A program made the translations under genes and the position numbers. Below are positions 24,809 to 35,645 of a DNA stretch of 64,000 nt, in pieces (position 1 is the first letter of the stretch; the number at the start of each line of letters is the position of its first letter). The stretch covers positions 11,167,694-11,231,693 of the forward strand of contig NC_092200.1 in assembly GCF_043641665.1 (NCBI RefSeq), read 5' to 3'. The DNA comes from Enoplosus armatus. Lineage: Eukaryota; Chordata; Actinopteri; Centrarchiformes; Enoplosidae. Below the pieces are notes generated by a model, which was not told the origin of the DNA, ran no database searches, and was given only the letters and a program-made list of their open reading frames with translations.

Positions 24809-25009
24809 ACCCCCTCTCTCCTCGGAAATGACCCCTCCTCTCTCTCACTCACCTGTACTCTCACCTCTCTGAGTCACTCAAATGTACAGTTATTCTTGCA
24901 CAATCATGCATGTGTGCTACCATTATCTCAATCTCCAAAATTATGCATTCATGGTCAGGTAACACCGGCCTGCCCTGTACGCTGAGTATGCAATTGTGTA
25001 GAGCTCCGC

Positions 25010-25787
25010 GAATTACGCAAGGGCCCCACCTCCCCCTCGTAGTGTCAGTGTTTACAACTTCGAAGAGGTGATGAAGGGGAACTATCCGTCTGGTCATGAA
25101 AAGAAAAACAAACACCATGAGAGTGAATTGCGGGAACAACCATCTAGTAAACTTGTGTTCTCTTCTCTCCAAGTTTGATGTCAACAGATAACAGTAGCAT
25201 TAAGTTGCTGCGCTAGCTTGCGGTGCATCTCTCAATCTCTTGTCAGTCTTGCTAACCTAGCCGGGCAGCGGCCCGTCTTGCCTGCTCGTGTTCTGTGACT
25301 TTGTGCCTGACGAAAGTGAGAGTGAAATATACAAACTATTTGTTACTTTTGATAAAACGGTGTTTATAAACTGCAGCTCGGAGAAGATAACCACATTGTG
25401 CGTGAACAAGCGCTCATATGCGCGTGCACAAAATGAAACTATATATGGGCGTGATGGCACTCCTCATAGGCACACATCATTTTTAACAAGACAATGATTA
25501 TCTAGTCTCTCAGTCGAGGTTTAGTTACAACTCTAGACTAATACAAGATGGATTGACATTCACTATTGATTAAATGTTGATGAGCTGGGCATAGTGGGCA
25601 ATATGGATGCACATCTCTCAGTAAATAACCATCAAGCATTCAGCCAAGCCATAGTATAAATAGTATTTCTAAAACCCTGCGTACAGCCCTGACGTGTGTG
25701 CTTAAACTAATATTCAAAATACAGAACCATATGAAGTGGCAACCCGTTACAATGAGGGGGGGCCCCAAAAGTCTAGGGCCAGCCCTG
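25010..25787. mobile_element. Possible hAT-type element remnant (right terminus)
   Basis: The right edge, read on the minus strand, begins CAGGGCTGGCCCTAGACTTT and continues into GGGGCCCC. This resembles the CAGGG...GGGGCCC termini of some fish hAT elements. A related 'gggccccacc' motif near 25020 could mark the other side, but no clean matching terminus or 8-bp target duplication was found, so the left boundary is a guess. No transposase is seen. Confidence 0.3.
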
Positions 25788-27624
25788 AGTGAGCCGGTGT
25801 GTTTTGCATGTCCCAGTGGATGGCTGTGTTTGGAAAGGTGTGAACTGACCCGAGGCTTGAAACGGCAGAGAAACCGCATGACAGATGGCCTGCTTGAGAG
25901 AGGGATTTGGGTGGCTCGGCTACGGTCAACTGAGGTTTGGCACCAAAGCAAGGGGTTGGCCTGCTGTTAGTATCTCCGCTCCCTCCATCGCTGTATACAG
26001 ACACACACATACTTGCACACAGGTCATTCCAGATGCACACATTCACAAGAAGGACACACAACTCTGAACAGACATGCCAGAGACCATTCTCTAATTAAAG
26101 TTTTGTCCCCTCGGGTAGGCTATGCTGTTTTTTCCCCCCCCGCACAGATAAAAGTTGGCCTTCAGTTTTTTTCATTATGACATTACTTTGAAAATATTAT
26201 TTGGTCATTGCAAAGTAGAATAAAAAGGTATAAAAAGTATAAAACCCCATTTGTTCAAAAAGCTGAGAGATGAAACACCAAAAGCACACACAAAGCGACA
26301 CACACCTGCACACATACAAATGCACTCTACTGAGATCGTATACGATGAGGGGAAATATAGGAGGCTCCTTCTGAAACTGAATTTTTGGTGGTTGCCTGGC
26401 AACTTATGTTCTTTTGCCTGACATCAAAACAGGAATGCTGAGCAACAAAGGTGGCCACACACACAAACACACACACGTCCACAAGCACACCACCGGAGAC
26501 TTGAATGCCAGTGTGGGTTTGATTCATTCTGTCTCAGGCCTCCCAACGTGAACTAATGTAGGCTAGTCGAGATCATCCATCACTGAGTCTGATGGCTCAT
26601 TCAAAGACACACTGCATTGTTTTTTGCTGATGAAACTTGCCCTCTCTGTGCAGCTTAGATAGCCGAAGCCTCGCTCTGAAGTTTAGCTGGAGCTCTGTGG
26701 GTTGCGCTTTTGGCTGTGAGCGAAGTAAAACATCTATTGTACAGGAGAGCAAACCATGCAGAGTAAAAGAGAGTCTGAAGTTCCTGAAGCGCTGAGAAAA
26801 AGTTCAGGAGGTCACAGCACTTGAAACTATATTTGATAGCTGATTTTCTAACGAGCATTTGGCTCCGTTTTTTTCATAATGGAATTTAGTTTATTTTTGT
26901 TTTTTTGTTTCTTCATAATATTTGTCAAGCACTGTCAGCGCCTTTGGCATGCCATATCTTCATCCAGTCTGTTCTGATACTTTAAGAAAGCAGATCTGCT
27001 CCCTTTTGCGTCTCCCTGCGCTGCAAAGACAAAGAAAAAGGTTACCCACGCATTTCCCAGAGTTGTACGGGGGCCACTTGAAATGTAAATCTCAGCTTTG
27101 CACACCCCCCCCCTTCTCCCCCCATCGTGGGTAGCTACATTTTTATGAAAATTACCTGATTTGAATTTAGATGTGGTTATACAGGAGCCGAGGCATTCAC
27201 TGAGCCACGTTCCTGTTGAACGAAGAGGCGTATTAAGGGGCTGTTGTTGACTCCTGCTACGTGTCTGTCAAAAAGACAGACACACACTTGCTGTCACAGC
27301 CCTAAAGCTGTGTACGACACTCTTTGGGCTGTTAGAGCTCGATAGAGGCTGCGTTCATTCACCGGGGAGATAAATAGGTAATTGAACTGGGGATGCCACT
27401 ATTAAAATACACAAAGGCACAGAAAAACAGCAATGTCACTCTGTATCTTGCTCTCTTCTCTCACACTCACACACTCATATCAGACATGACATAGGCCTGC
27501 TTACTTTCTAAAAAGATCATTTTGTGGTTGTTGAAAATAGAGCTGAGCGGAAGAATGAACCTTTCATTACTGCTCATTTTCTCTGTTAAAAGCTCTTTTT
27601 GGCTGTGCGTGGCAGCCACAGAAC

Positions 27625-27760
27625 ACTTCATCCACAATATTGGACAGCTGGGTCCCAGTGGTTACAGACATGCAAGACAGGGTTCAAGCCCCTCTCTCAG
27701 TGAGCACCCTTTCTGCTCAAGTGTCCTTGAAACTGAATCCTCACCAGCTCTGTCACAGAG
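27625..27760 (+). repeat. Degraded tRNA-derived SINE
   Basis: A tRNA-like head is visible: a box-A-like 'tgggtcccagtggttaca', then a box-B-like 'gggttcaagcccc' about 25 nt on. It is followed by 'tgctcaagtgtccttga...ctgaatcctcaccagctc', which resembles the body of common teleost SINEs. It is too diverged to be a tRNA gene. Confidence 0.45.
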
Positions 27761-28040
27761 AGCACAGTTCTGAGGATTTGCAGGTGAAAAGACTCTAAAA
27801 TGAAAGTTTTGGGATGTCTATAACAGGGATTATAAGTCCAAATGTAGCTTGAGACTCCCTGAATCACTTGTAAATAAGCAATGCTCAAGGGGTGAGTGCT
27901 TTTCTGAGGCTGATGTTGACCTCCGACCTCCCTGGATCAGACAAACCACATGAGTTGAACTGCTGGGATAGAAGTAAAGATGTCCAAATAGCTCAAACTG
28001 TCCAAATCTCACTCTTCCCACTTGTAGCTCCAGCGGTCAC

Positions 28041-28661
28041 TGGGCTGTCTTCCTCTCGTCCACCTGCAGGACAGCTGTGCGCCGCTGCCACGTCTCTCCT
28101 CGCTGCTGGAGCGGACGCGCAAAGTGGGGGCGCACTCCTCAGCCATCAAAACCCTCGTGAGATGCGCCGCTGTGACTGAGAGCAGCATCGGACTCATCGC
28201 CCACCTTCACTCCGCTTGGCTTTTTGTGTGCAAGGTCTGACTGTTTTAGTTCAAGGACAGTTTTATTCTGTTTGTTTGTTTCTTTGCGGCGGCGTTTGCT
28301 TTTTTGGCCCCCCCCCACCCCCCGCCTCCACCCTCAAAGAGCGGAGGCACATTGTCTGTGGCGCAGCGCGACAGTGCGGTGTCCGGTTACAAACCGTGCG
28401 CCGAGGAGCCACCGGCACAGAGCGCCTCTCCGTGGAGCAGAATTAGCACGCAGGGCTCCGGAGGGACGAGACAGAGCACGGAGGAATCTCTGCAGAGAAA
28501 GAAGGAGTTTTACCGAGGTCCATTTCTGACAAGTGACACAGCAGAACTGAGGATATATCGTCTTCAGCTCATCTTTATTGTTTGTTTCTCCCTCTTCTCA
28601 CCGGGACAAGACACGCCGCTTCGCTCCCTGCTAGATGACCGGGAGTTGGGCACCTCACTTG
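28041..28661 (+). other. GC-rich first exon (5' UTR) of an unidentified + strand gene
   Basis: A locally GC- and CpG-rich stretch, unlike its flanks, ends at a strong donor CACTTG|gtaagcc (GT at 28662). A 148-codon ORF crosses it but has no convincing start or family match. The hydrophobic segment LQLIFIVCFSLFS in that frame has no nearby Met. The last ATG (28635, MTGSWAPHL, phase 0 at the donor) would reach a stop 10 codons into the 59678 exon, so it would act as an upstream ORF if the two are spliced together. I therefore read this as a non-coding leader exon. The left edge is uncertain. Confidence 0.5.
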
Positions 28662-30634
28662 GTAAGCCAAAGCATATTCTTATCATGGATTGTGCAGCAG
28701 CATTTATTGTTCAGATATGTCACAGCTTTCTGAAGCCATTCCGCTTATAAACGCGATGTATTTGTTTTCTCCTTAAAAATAAACCCATTACTTTAACTGC
28801 TTGTCATGTGCCCTGTGCTTTGCAGTCACATCACAAGTTAAGATAGGTCAAAATATGTTGCAGAATGGGAATATGCCAACATCCTACAGGAACCATACAC
28901 TAATCCACAAATCCAAAATCCCTTTACGCAAATAATCAGTTTTAGAAGTTTGGCATTTTGCTTTGCAGTGTCCGACCACTTGGTGGCGCTGGCAGAGTGC
29001 AACCACCAGCAGCTCCCTGAGAGCTGTCATCAAATCTTTATATTGTACACATTCCTTTCCCCTCTCAATATCTTATGACAGTTGATTAGGGCCTGCTTTC
29101 ATGGCCAATAGTTTCAGTAGTTTTACTGCTGCAAGTGCATTTTGAGAGAAGCGTGGAAAATATTACTGCTCATGATTTAAATTAAAAAAAGGAAAACAGT
29201 CCAGAAAAAGGCCGTGCGTCCACCAGTCCTGGAAATGTCAGTGCCTTGAAAGCCCAGAATGCAAATTTGGAAATTTTCACACTGTGTTGTTTCCTGGTTA
29301 AATGTGTCAAGATGTCTGAATATAATAACAGCAGTGTTTAATTAGTGGCTGTCGATCGACTGTCTCTGCTTTTAAATGTGACTTTTAAAGTGTGTTTGCT
29401 GCGTTTAGTTCAGTCTGAAAATGTTATTTTTTGCGTTGGATGAAATAATGTCACTGTATTGAAGGAGGTGAACAGAATGTGTGACCTTTATGAGACACAC
29501 TAATTGTGTACAGTATAATACTTGTATTTATCATTTAATGAAATTGACTAGATGTGCCAGGTTTCTTTTATTCTGCTCATCTCACACAACGATGGAGCCG
29601 CTGCTGAGTCCTTGAAGGTTTCTACCTCAGGCTTTGTCAAAGAAAAAAGTTATTTTCCAAGCAGAATAAGAGCTTCATTTGAACTTTTCTTACACTCAAA
29701 TTCCAAATGAAACCAAGCATATCCAAAGTACTATTTGTCCGTGAGAGCGGGTTCAAGAACATTTGTTGAAGTTGAATATATAATGGAAAAAGCTGTGTTT
29801 GTGCTGCAGGAGAAAATTGTGATTGGTGATGAGATAATGCAGTTTAAATGCTTCAGGTACTCCTCAGATCCCCCACGGCTCTGTCCTTGGCTCTTTCTGG
29901 CCCTGCAGCAGGTTTAGAAGAATGCTAATCTCCAACCCTGATCACGCTGATTAGTGTACGATTAACTGGACATAATTATTTACTAAGTCACTTATTCACC
30001 ATTGTTTTTTCAAGCCTGAGGCAAGCAACCTTTTTAGGGAACATGCAAATTTTGCCTCAGATGTTGTGTCCAGAGTGTAAAACACTGAGCGGACACTCTT
30101 TTCCACTCCATTGGTATTCATACGGGTCTGTGGTTGTTTTGGTTGTGCGAGCTTTCGGGACTTGAAAGCTGCAGTTCTGATAAACACAGTCAGCCGCCTC
30201 TGATCTTATGGCCTCAGACCCATGAGGGTGCTGTGGCTCATCTGTCCTGTCACACTGCGCTTACCAATGGAAAAAAAAGAAAAAGAAAAAGGGGACCCTC
30301 ATCCAGATGGTAGAATCACTTTGGACTCACAGTGTCCAGGCCTTTATTAGACGTCAGGATGCTAAAATCCCCGCGGGAAAAGAGAGGAAAAAGAAATGAG
30401 AGGGAGAGAGAGATGATGTGAAAATGCTGAATCAAGAAATCATGTGACATGATGCCTTTTGGCACAAGTTGGCAGTTTATATTACAGCTGAAGTGCCAGA
30501 GAGACGCTGTATGGAGAAAAAACAACTGATTACTAATTGAATCTGCAATTCTTTTGATGAAGTCATTCTTTAAGCTAAAAACATTGTCTGATTGCAGCTT
30601 CTCCATTGTGAGGATTTGCTGCTTTTCTCTGTTT

Positions 30635-31020
30635 TAAATCATGAATGTCTATAACTGAATATCTTTAGTATTTGGACGGTTGGCCAGACAAAACAAGACA
30701 GATGAAAGCATCACCTTGCCAACTGAGACGGACATTTGTCACTATTTTCTGACATTTTGTTGACTAAACTACTAATCGATGTACTGGTTCTAGCCTCTCG
30801 GATGTGAATATTAACTGGTTTTCTTGATCTTTTATACTAGTAAATCTAACGTCTTTGGGGTTTGGACTGTTGGTTATATAAAACAAGAAAAGTGAGTATG
30901 CCAACGTGATGTGCATTTTCTGACACTTTACAGACCAAAAACATGAAGTGGTTAATTGAGAAAATAATTGGCAGATTATTTGATAATGGAAGTAATCATT
31001 AGTTGCAGTCCTAAACAACA
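30635..31020. repeat. Interspersed repeat with internal duplication
   Basis: Two similar modules occur in tandem: 'ggacggttggccagacaaaacaag...tttctgacattttgttgac' and 'ggactgttggttatataaaacaag...tttctgacactttacagac'. They are followed by 'gagaaaataattggcagatt...ataatggaagtaatcattagttgcagtcct', an ending I associate with an abundant teleost repeat. Confidence 0.5.
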
Positions 31021-31405
31021 TTACCACCTACACGGAAACAGAGATGGGCAGCAGATACAGATGAGTCTGTAAGTGGTATGGAAACCAGCCACACATTCCA
31101 GCGGCTGGTGAGGAGTAACATATGATTAGCATGATTGATATTTGCGCTGTGTTGGGAATTTGCCCGAGCACTGACACAGAACACCAGCACAAACACAGCA
31201 ATTAGTCCCAGCCAGGAGAATTCCATGATGAAAATGACCCTGGTAGCCTCAGCGGGCTGTGTGGTCGCCATGGAAACCCTCTGAATGACAAGCCCATTGT
31301 CATCGACCTTTGTGATTCGGCGTCACCTCGGGGGTCGAGACCTGTCGGGAGTGAAAGTGAAAGGCATTATCATGCACGTGTAAACTAAACAGCTATTACC
31401 CTCTG

Positions 31406-31424
31406 CCCCCCCCCCCCCCCCCCC
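31406..31424. repeat. Poly(C) homopolymer
   Basis: Nineteen consecutive C, then T and five more C. Confidence 0.9.
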
Positions 31425-32492
31425 TCCCCCGGTGCTCTTTAAGGCCCTTTGGTTACTTATTTATCTGACACCAGCAAGATGGGGCTTTGGGATAGTTTGT
31501 CTCTGTACACACAGCCTCACAAAGGATCTGGGTTTATTGGCTGTGAATTGCATGGAAGCCCCGATTGTACAAATTCTCCTCAGTGGATGATTTATTGCTC
31601 TTATGCGAGTAAACTTGGAGACTCAAACAATAGTTGAAGTGGTTTGCTGTACTTCCCCGCTGTGCTTTGTCCTCTCAATACCACAGGCTATTTATACATC
31701 ACAGCCACTTTGTCATTATCTCATCCCTCCCTTGTTCTTTCTACCACTTCTGATTTCAGGACTGTAGTAGCTCCAGAGAATCATCCCACATGTGGGAAGG
31801 CACTGATTCAAAATATTTATTTTCCGTTTTCAGTTAATTCATTTTGTGCTTATTTGTGCCAGTAGCAGCATATTCAGATACATTTCTGACCTGCCTCTAC
31901 ATAGCAGAGAAAGTTGCCAGGGTGTAAGTAAACATTTCTTTCTTTTCCACCACTCTCAGTTATTTAGTGAGGTGTTGCGATGTTGCTATGGCTACCCTGA
32001 GGTTTCCTGCAGGGGATTTGAGTGCCCCGTCAGTCACAAAGGAAATGAAAACGTTGGCAAATGAAAGTTTATCATCCACGCCACCTCTGTTCTTAAAAGG
32101 CCAAAGTGTCACAACGGTTGCTATAGAGGTCGTGAGGAAGCTATCAAGCGGGATGCACAGTGCAACACCCATAGCATCTGTTGTTTACCTTCACAGATTT
32201 CTGCGTGGTGGCTGCCATACAGATCGGAGAGCAGAGTTACATCTCTTTCCGTCAAGGTCAGACCTGAAAGGTGTTTTGCTTAAAAAACTGGCAGGGAGAC
32301 ATTATTTCAAAAATGACACTGTGGCTTTGTTTTCTGCCAGGAGTATCTCACTATAATGCTGCACAGCTGGAGTAAAGTGAGCTGAAGTGAAAACACTGAC
32401 ATACAAAAGACCATCTTGCGATCACACCAGCCGCGACGCCCCTCAACATGTTGATGTTCCGATCCAGGAGTACTCAGTAGTCTTGGCCCTCT

Positions 32493-32532
32493 GCCTTCTG
32501 CTCGGACCACATGCCTTCTGCTCGGACCACAC
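32493..32532. repeat. 20-bp tandem duplication
   Basis: The unit gccttctgctcggaccaca plus one base is repeated twice back to back (32493-32512 and 32513-32532), with a difference only at the last base. Confidence 0.85.
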
Positions 32533-34329
32533 CCATCTTCGAACTTTCTTTTTGATCTCAACTACACACCTGTAAAGTGTCGTGTCTGCATCCTGCACGG
32601 TTGTGACTCTATCGCGTTGACATATAAACACACAGACTCACACGGAGGAAACAATACCAGTCACACGTTGTCACAGCTGGTAATGATGAGTGATTTGTGA
32701 AAATTAAGTGATAAAAAGTGGATGTTTGCTTGTGTAGAAACACAAACACTCCAGATATCTGATGGGACAGATCCTCGTGAAACAGGGAGGCTGTGATCAT
32801 TTCACACTGCATGCTAAACAGCAGAAACAGCAGAGAGGCAGGTGCAGCAAATAATAGGAGTTCACAGTGCAGCAGCAAAGCACAAGCAAGCGATATGCGA
32901 TCTTGGATGCGCTATTATTTCTGCTGCCTGGATCCAAGAGTGAATGTCTGTGGTTTGAGTAAAACATTCAGTTTCATGTCCACACGTCTAAAGGAATTAG
33001 CACCGCTAAAGCAGCCTGCACTCGCCAGCACTGTTACACTACATTAGCTCCGTCCCTCTCTCCACTACAACCTCAAACCTCACTCAAATAGCAGAGGAAT
33101 CTGTCTTTTAACCACGATGCCAGTACGGGAAGGAGGGGGAGACTCTATTTGGGTCACGATTAAATAATCCCCAAAGCCTCTTTTTCACTGGGGGATCAAG
33201 CCAAGAGCATGTTTGAAAGGTTAAACAGAGATGGATCCGAACTTCTGTGACAACAGGAGAAGCGATTATTGTAAACTCATTTAAGTTTGGAGTTTGTTGT
33301 ACTTTTTACTTTTGCACTTGTATCAGTGCGCGAGACGGCAGCTGAGGGGAGGAGAGTGCGTGATGACTTGTAATGAGTCAGGGGAAAAGAGGTGAAAAGA
33401 AAATGAGAGATGGAATAAGAAAGAGTGAAGAGGCTTTGCTGGTCTTTGTTTATTGACTGATTGAGCACCACAGGGCCATTTGTAGGGTGAAATGAGTCAT
33501 GAGTTGTCACCAAACACACACAGAGAGAAGCCCCCCCCCTCTCTCTCTCTCTGGGCCGTCACCCAGCTGTATTTCTCTGGAAGATGAATGACTTTGAAGC
33601 ATGAATGAGAGGATCATTTGATAGCGGCGCTCAGCTCGTATATTTCTCTTTTATAGGAGTTTCTTCTTTCAGGCTGCAGCTTATACCTCTGAGGTGAGAG
33701 CAAAACTGGACTGCCTCCTGTGAGACTTTGACACTCGTCGCTATGTATAGTCACGGCTAAATTAGCAGCCTGCACCTATTACTAAAGCAGGTGCATGGTT
33801 ATGTGCTTTCTGGGTATTTGTTTGTGTGTCATGCAGTGTTGTGTTGCCATATGTTTTTCAGACCCGCAGGAGGTAACGCAGCTTAAGTCTTTCGTGGGTT
33901 TGAGTTTTTTTTCACCCCTCATGGGATGTTCATAGCAGCGTCTTATCTTTATAGAGCATATCATTATACGATAAGAAGCTGTTTTGATGTGATGTGTTTA
34001 GAACTATCTGAGCTTCATCTATCGCATCGCTGCAAACAGCCAGAGAAGCTCTAATTTGATCAGTGAGAGGATATAAATACAGAAAATCCTTTAATCTTCA
34101 GCAAATGAAAACATTTATCTCCACTTTGAAATCATTACGAAGGGCTAATCAGAGCAATATCCTCGAAAAAAAAAAAAAATTCAAGTTGCAAGAGGATGCC
34201 TCTCTCAGCAGATGAATGAGAAAACGAAAAGGCGTGCTATATTTTTTTTATCCGACCTTATATGAAAGTTTGCGATAACATCTAAAAGATAAAGCGGCCC
34301 ACTACTTGTAGTTCGGCCACGCAGGGAAA

Positions 34330-34800
34330 AGAAGGGAACGTAAGAGAGACACAGAGATTAGAGGAGAGATATAAAGAGAGAAAAGGGAGATTGGACAGTG
34401 CAGATAGAGGTGAAAAGATAAGAACTTAAGTTTCCCTGACAAAGAGGGGAGGCGCCTGCTTTTTGAGTGGAGAAAGAAAAGGCAAAAGAAAAGGGAAGAG
34501 GAATTATGTAGCGATGGAAGAGGCGATATAAGGATTGACGAGCAGACAGGCGGGCCGAGCGGGTTGGAGGGGAATTGTTAAATATACAAGGAGGAGTTTC
34601 CCTCAAGAGGCAGCAGTCTAGTCGGTCTCCGGATGCATCTGTCTGCGGGACTCATCTGTCAGTGCCAGAGGTCCTTAGAGAGGGACGGACAGAGAGAAGG
34701 GACAAGACAAGAAAGAAGAAGAGGACATGCACAAGCAGCAGGAGAGGAGGGGGGCGAACTGAGAAACAGGATGAAGGAAGAGAAAATGAAGGAAAGGCGT
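34330..34800. other. Purine-rich (GA) tract
   Basis: The + strand is strongly purine-biased over about 470 bp (many GAGA, AAGAAG and GGAGAGG runs). The ORFs here are rich in Arg, Lys and Glu, as expected from such composition rather than from a gene. Confidence 0.7.
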
Positions 34801-35065
34801 ATTTTCCACTGGGGATGAAGGGGATATGTCTCTCTCACTTTTCAAAATCCTCAAAATCCCCTCATTTTTACAGTTTCAGTTGAACTTTCTCACTAAAATC
34901 TCTTTCCAAACTGCGTCAACTTTGTCAACACTCTGAAATTCAAATGTCGTTGCCAGCAAAGTCTAAAAGTGTTGATATGCTCACCTGAGTTGCTACCTTT
35001 GCACTCGCAGCAATATTTATAATTGGGGACTTTTTTGCCCTGGGTGTCACCTCTCAGGCTACATA

Positions 35066-35645
35066 CAGTGGTGAAAAGTACATTTCAGTTGAAACAGTTG
35101 TACCATACTCTAGTTTTTCCTTTTAATGCTACTTTATACTGCCACTGCACTGCACTTCAGAGGAAATATACTCATTCCACTACATTTACTCGACAGCTAG
35201 TTAATAGTTAAACAAGTGATGAGCTTTAAAAATATGCAATATTAAGAATTAAAGCACTGGTTCTCGATCTTTTTGCCTTGTGACCTCTTACAAAAAAAGA
35301 TAGTTGGAAGACGCATTTCCTCTCTAAACTTCTCAGATGGTTTCATTTAAATAATTGATAGAGGTAGAATTATCCAATATTTTACAAAAAAGCTAAGATT
35401 AGAGAATAGTCCATAATTTAAGATTTACTAGGTTGGATACCACTGGACTGTTTTATAAAATAGTTAAAAGTAACTCCAACGTATCAGTCACAGGAGCCAT
35501 TTTTCTGCAAGACAAATACTTTTACTTATAGCACATTTAGCTGATAATACTGTTACTTAAGTGGGATTTTGAATGCAGGTATTTTTACATTGTTATATCG
35601 GTACTTTTAATGAAGTGAAGGACCTGAGAGCTTCTTCCACCACTG
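35066..35645. mobile_element. 580-bp non-autonomous element with terminal inverted repeats
   Basis: The left end CAGTGGTGAAAAGTAC and the right end, read in reverse, CAGTGGTGGAAGAAGC are inverted copies. The interior includes 'ccactacatttactcgacagct' and 'gaatgcaggtatttttacattg', typical of a very abundant teleost TIR repeat. No coding capacity and no clear target duplication were seen. Partial copies lie at 14944-15111 and about 48216-48268. Confidence 0.65.

Larger units (their letters stand above)
10451..28040. other. Gene-free interval between the PPxY gene and the next first exon
   Basis: About 17.6 kb with no exon I can support on either strand. It contains microsatellites, interspersed repeats (listed separately) and several long repeat-free, AT-rich stretches with homeodomain-like ATTA/TAAT motifs (for example 18400-20700 and 21370-21660). 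The remaining sequence shows nothing recognisable. Confidence 0.6.

Noticed and set aside
25640..26067. Several overlapping ORFs on both strands (up to 104 codons)
   Set aside because: Mutually overlapping frames with no domain. They partly cover the possible hAT terminus and AC-rich DNA.
27640..27700. Possible tRNA gene (box A and box B-like sequences)
   Set aside because: No cloverleaf can be folded, and the downstream sequence resembles SINE bodies. Listed as a degraded SINE.
28304..28750. 148-codon ORF across the 28-kb exon, with a hydrophobic LQLIFIVCFSLF segment
   Set aside because: It starts in a C-rich tract and has no Met near the hydrophobic part. In phase 1 it reads into a stop in the 59.7-kb exon. 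It is best seen as leader sequence.
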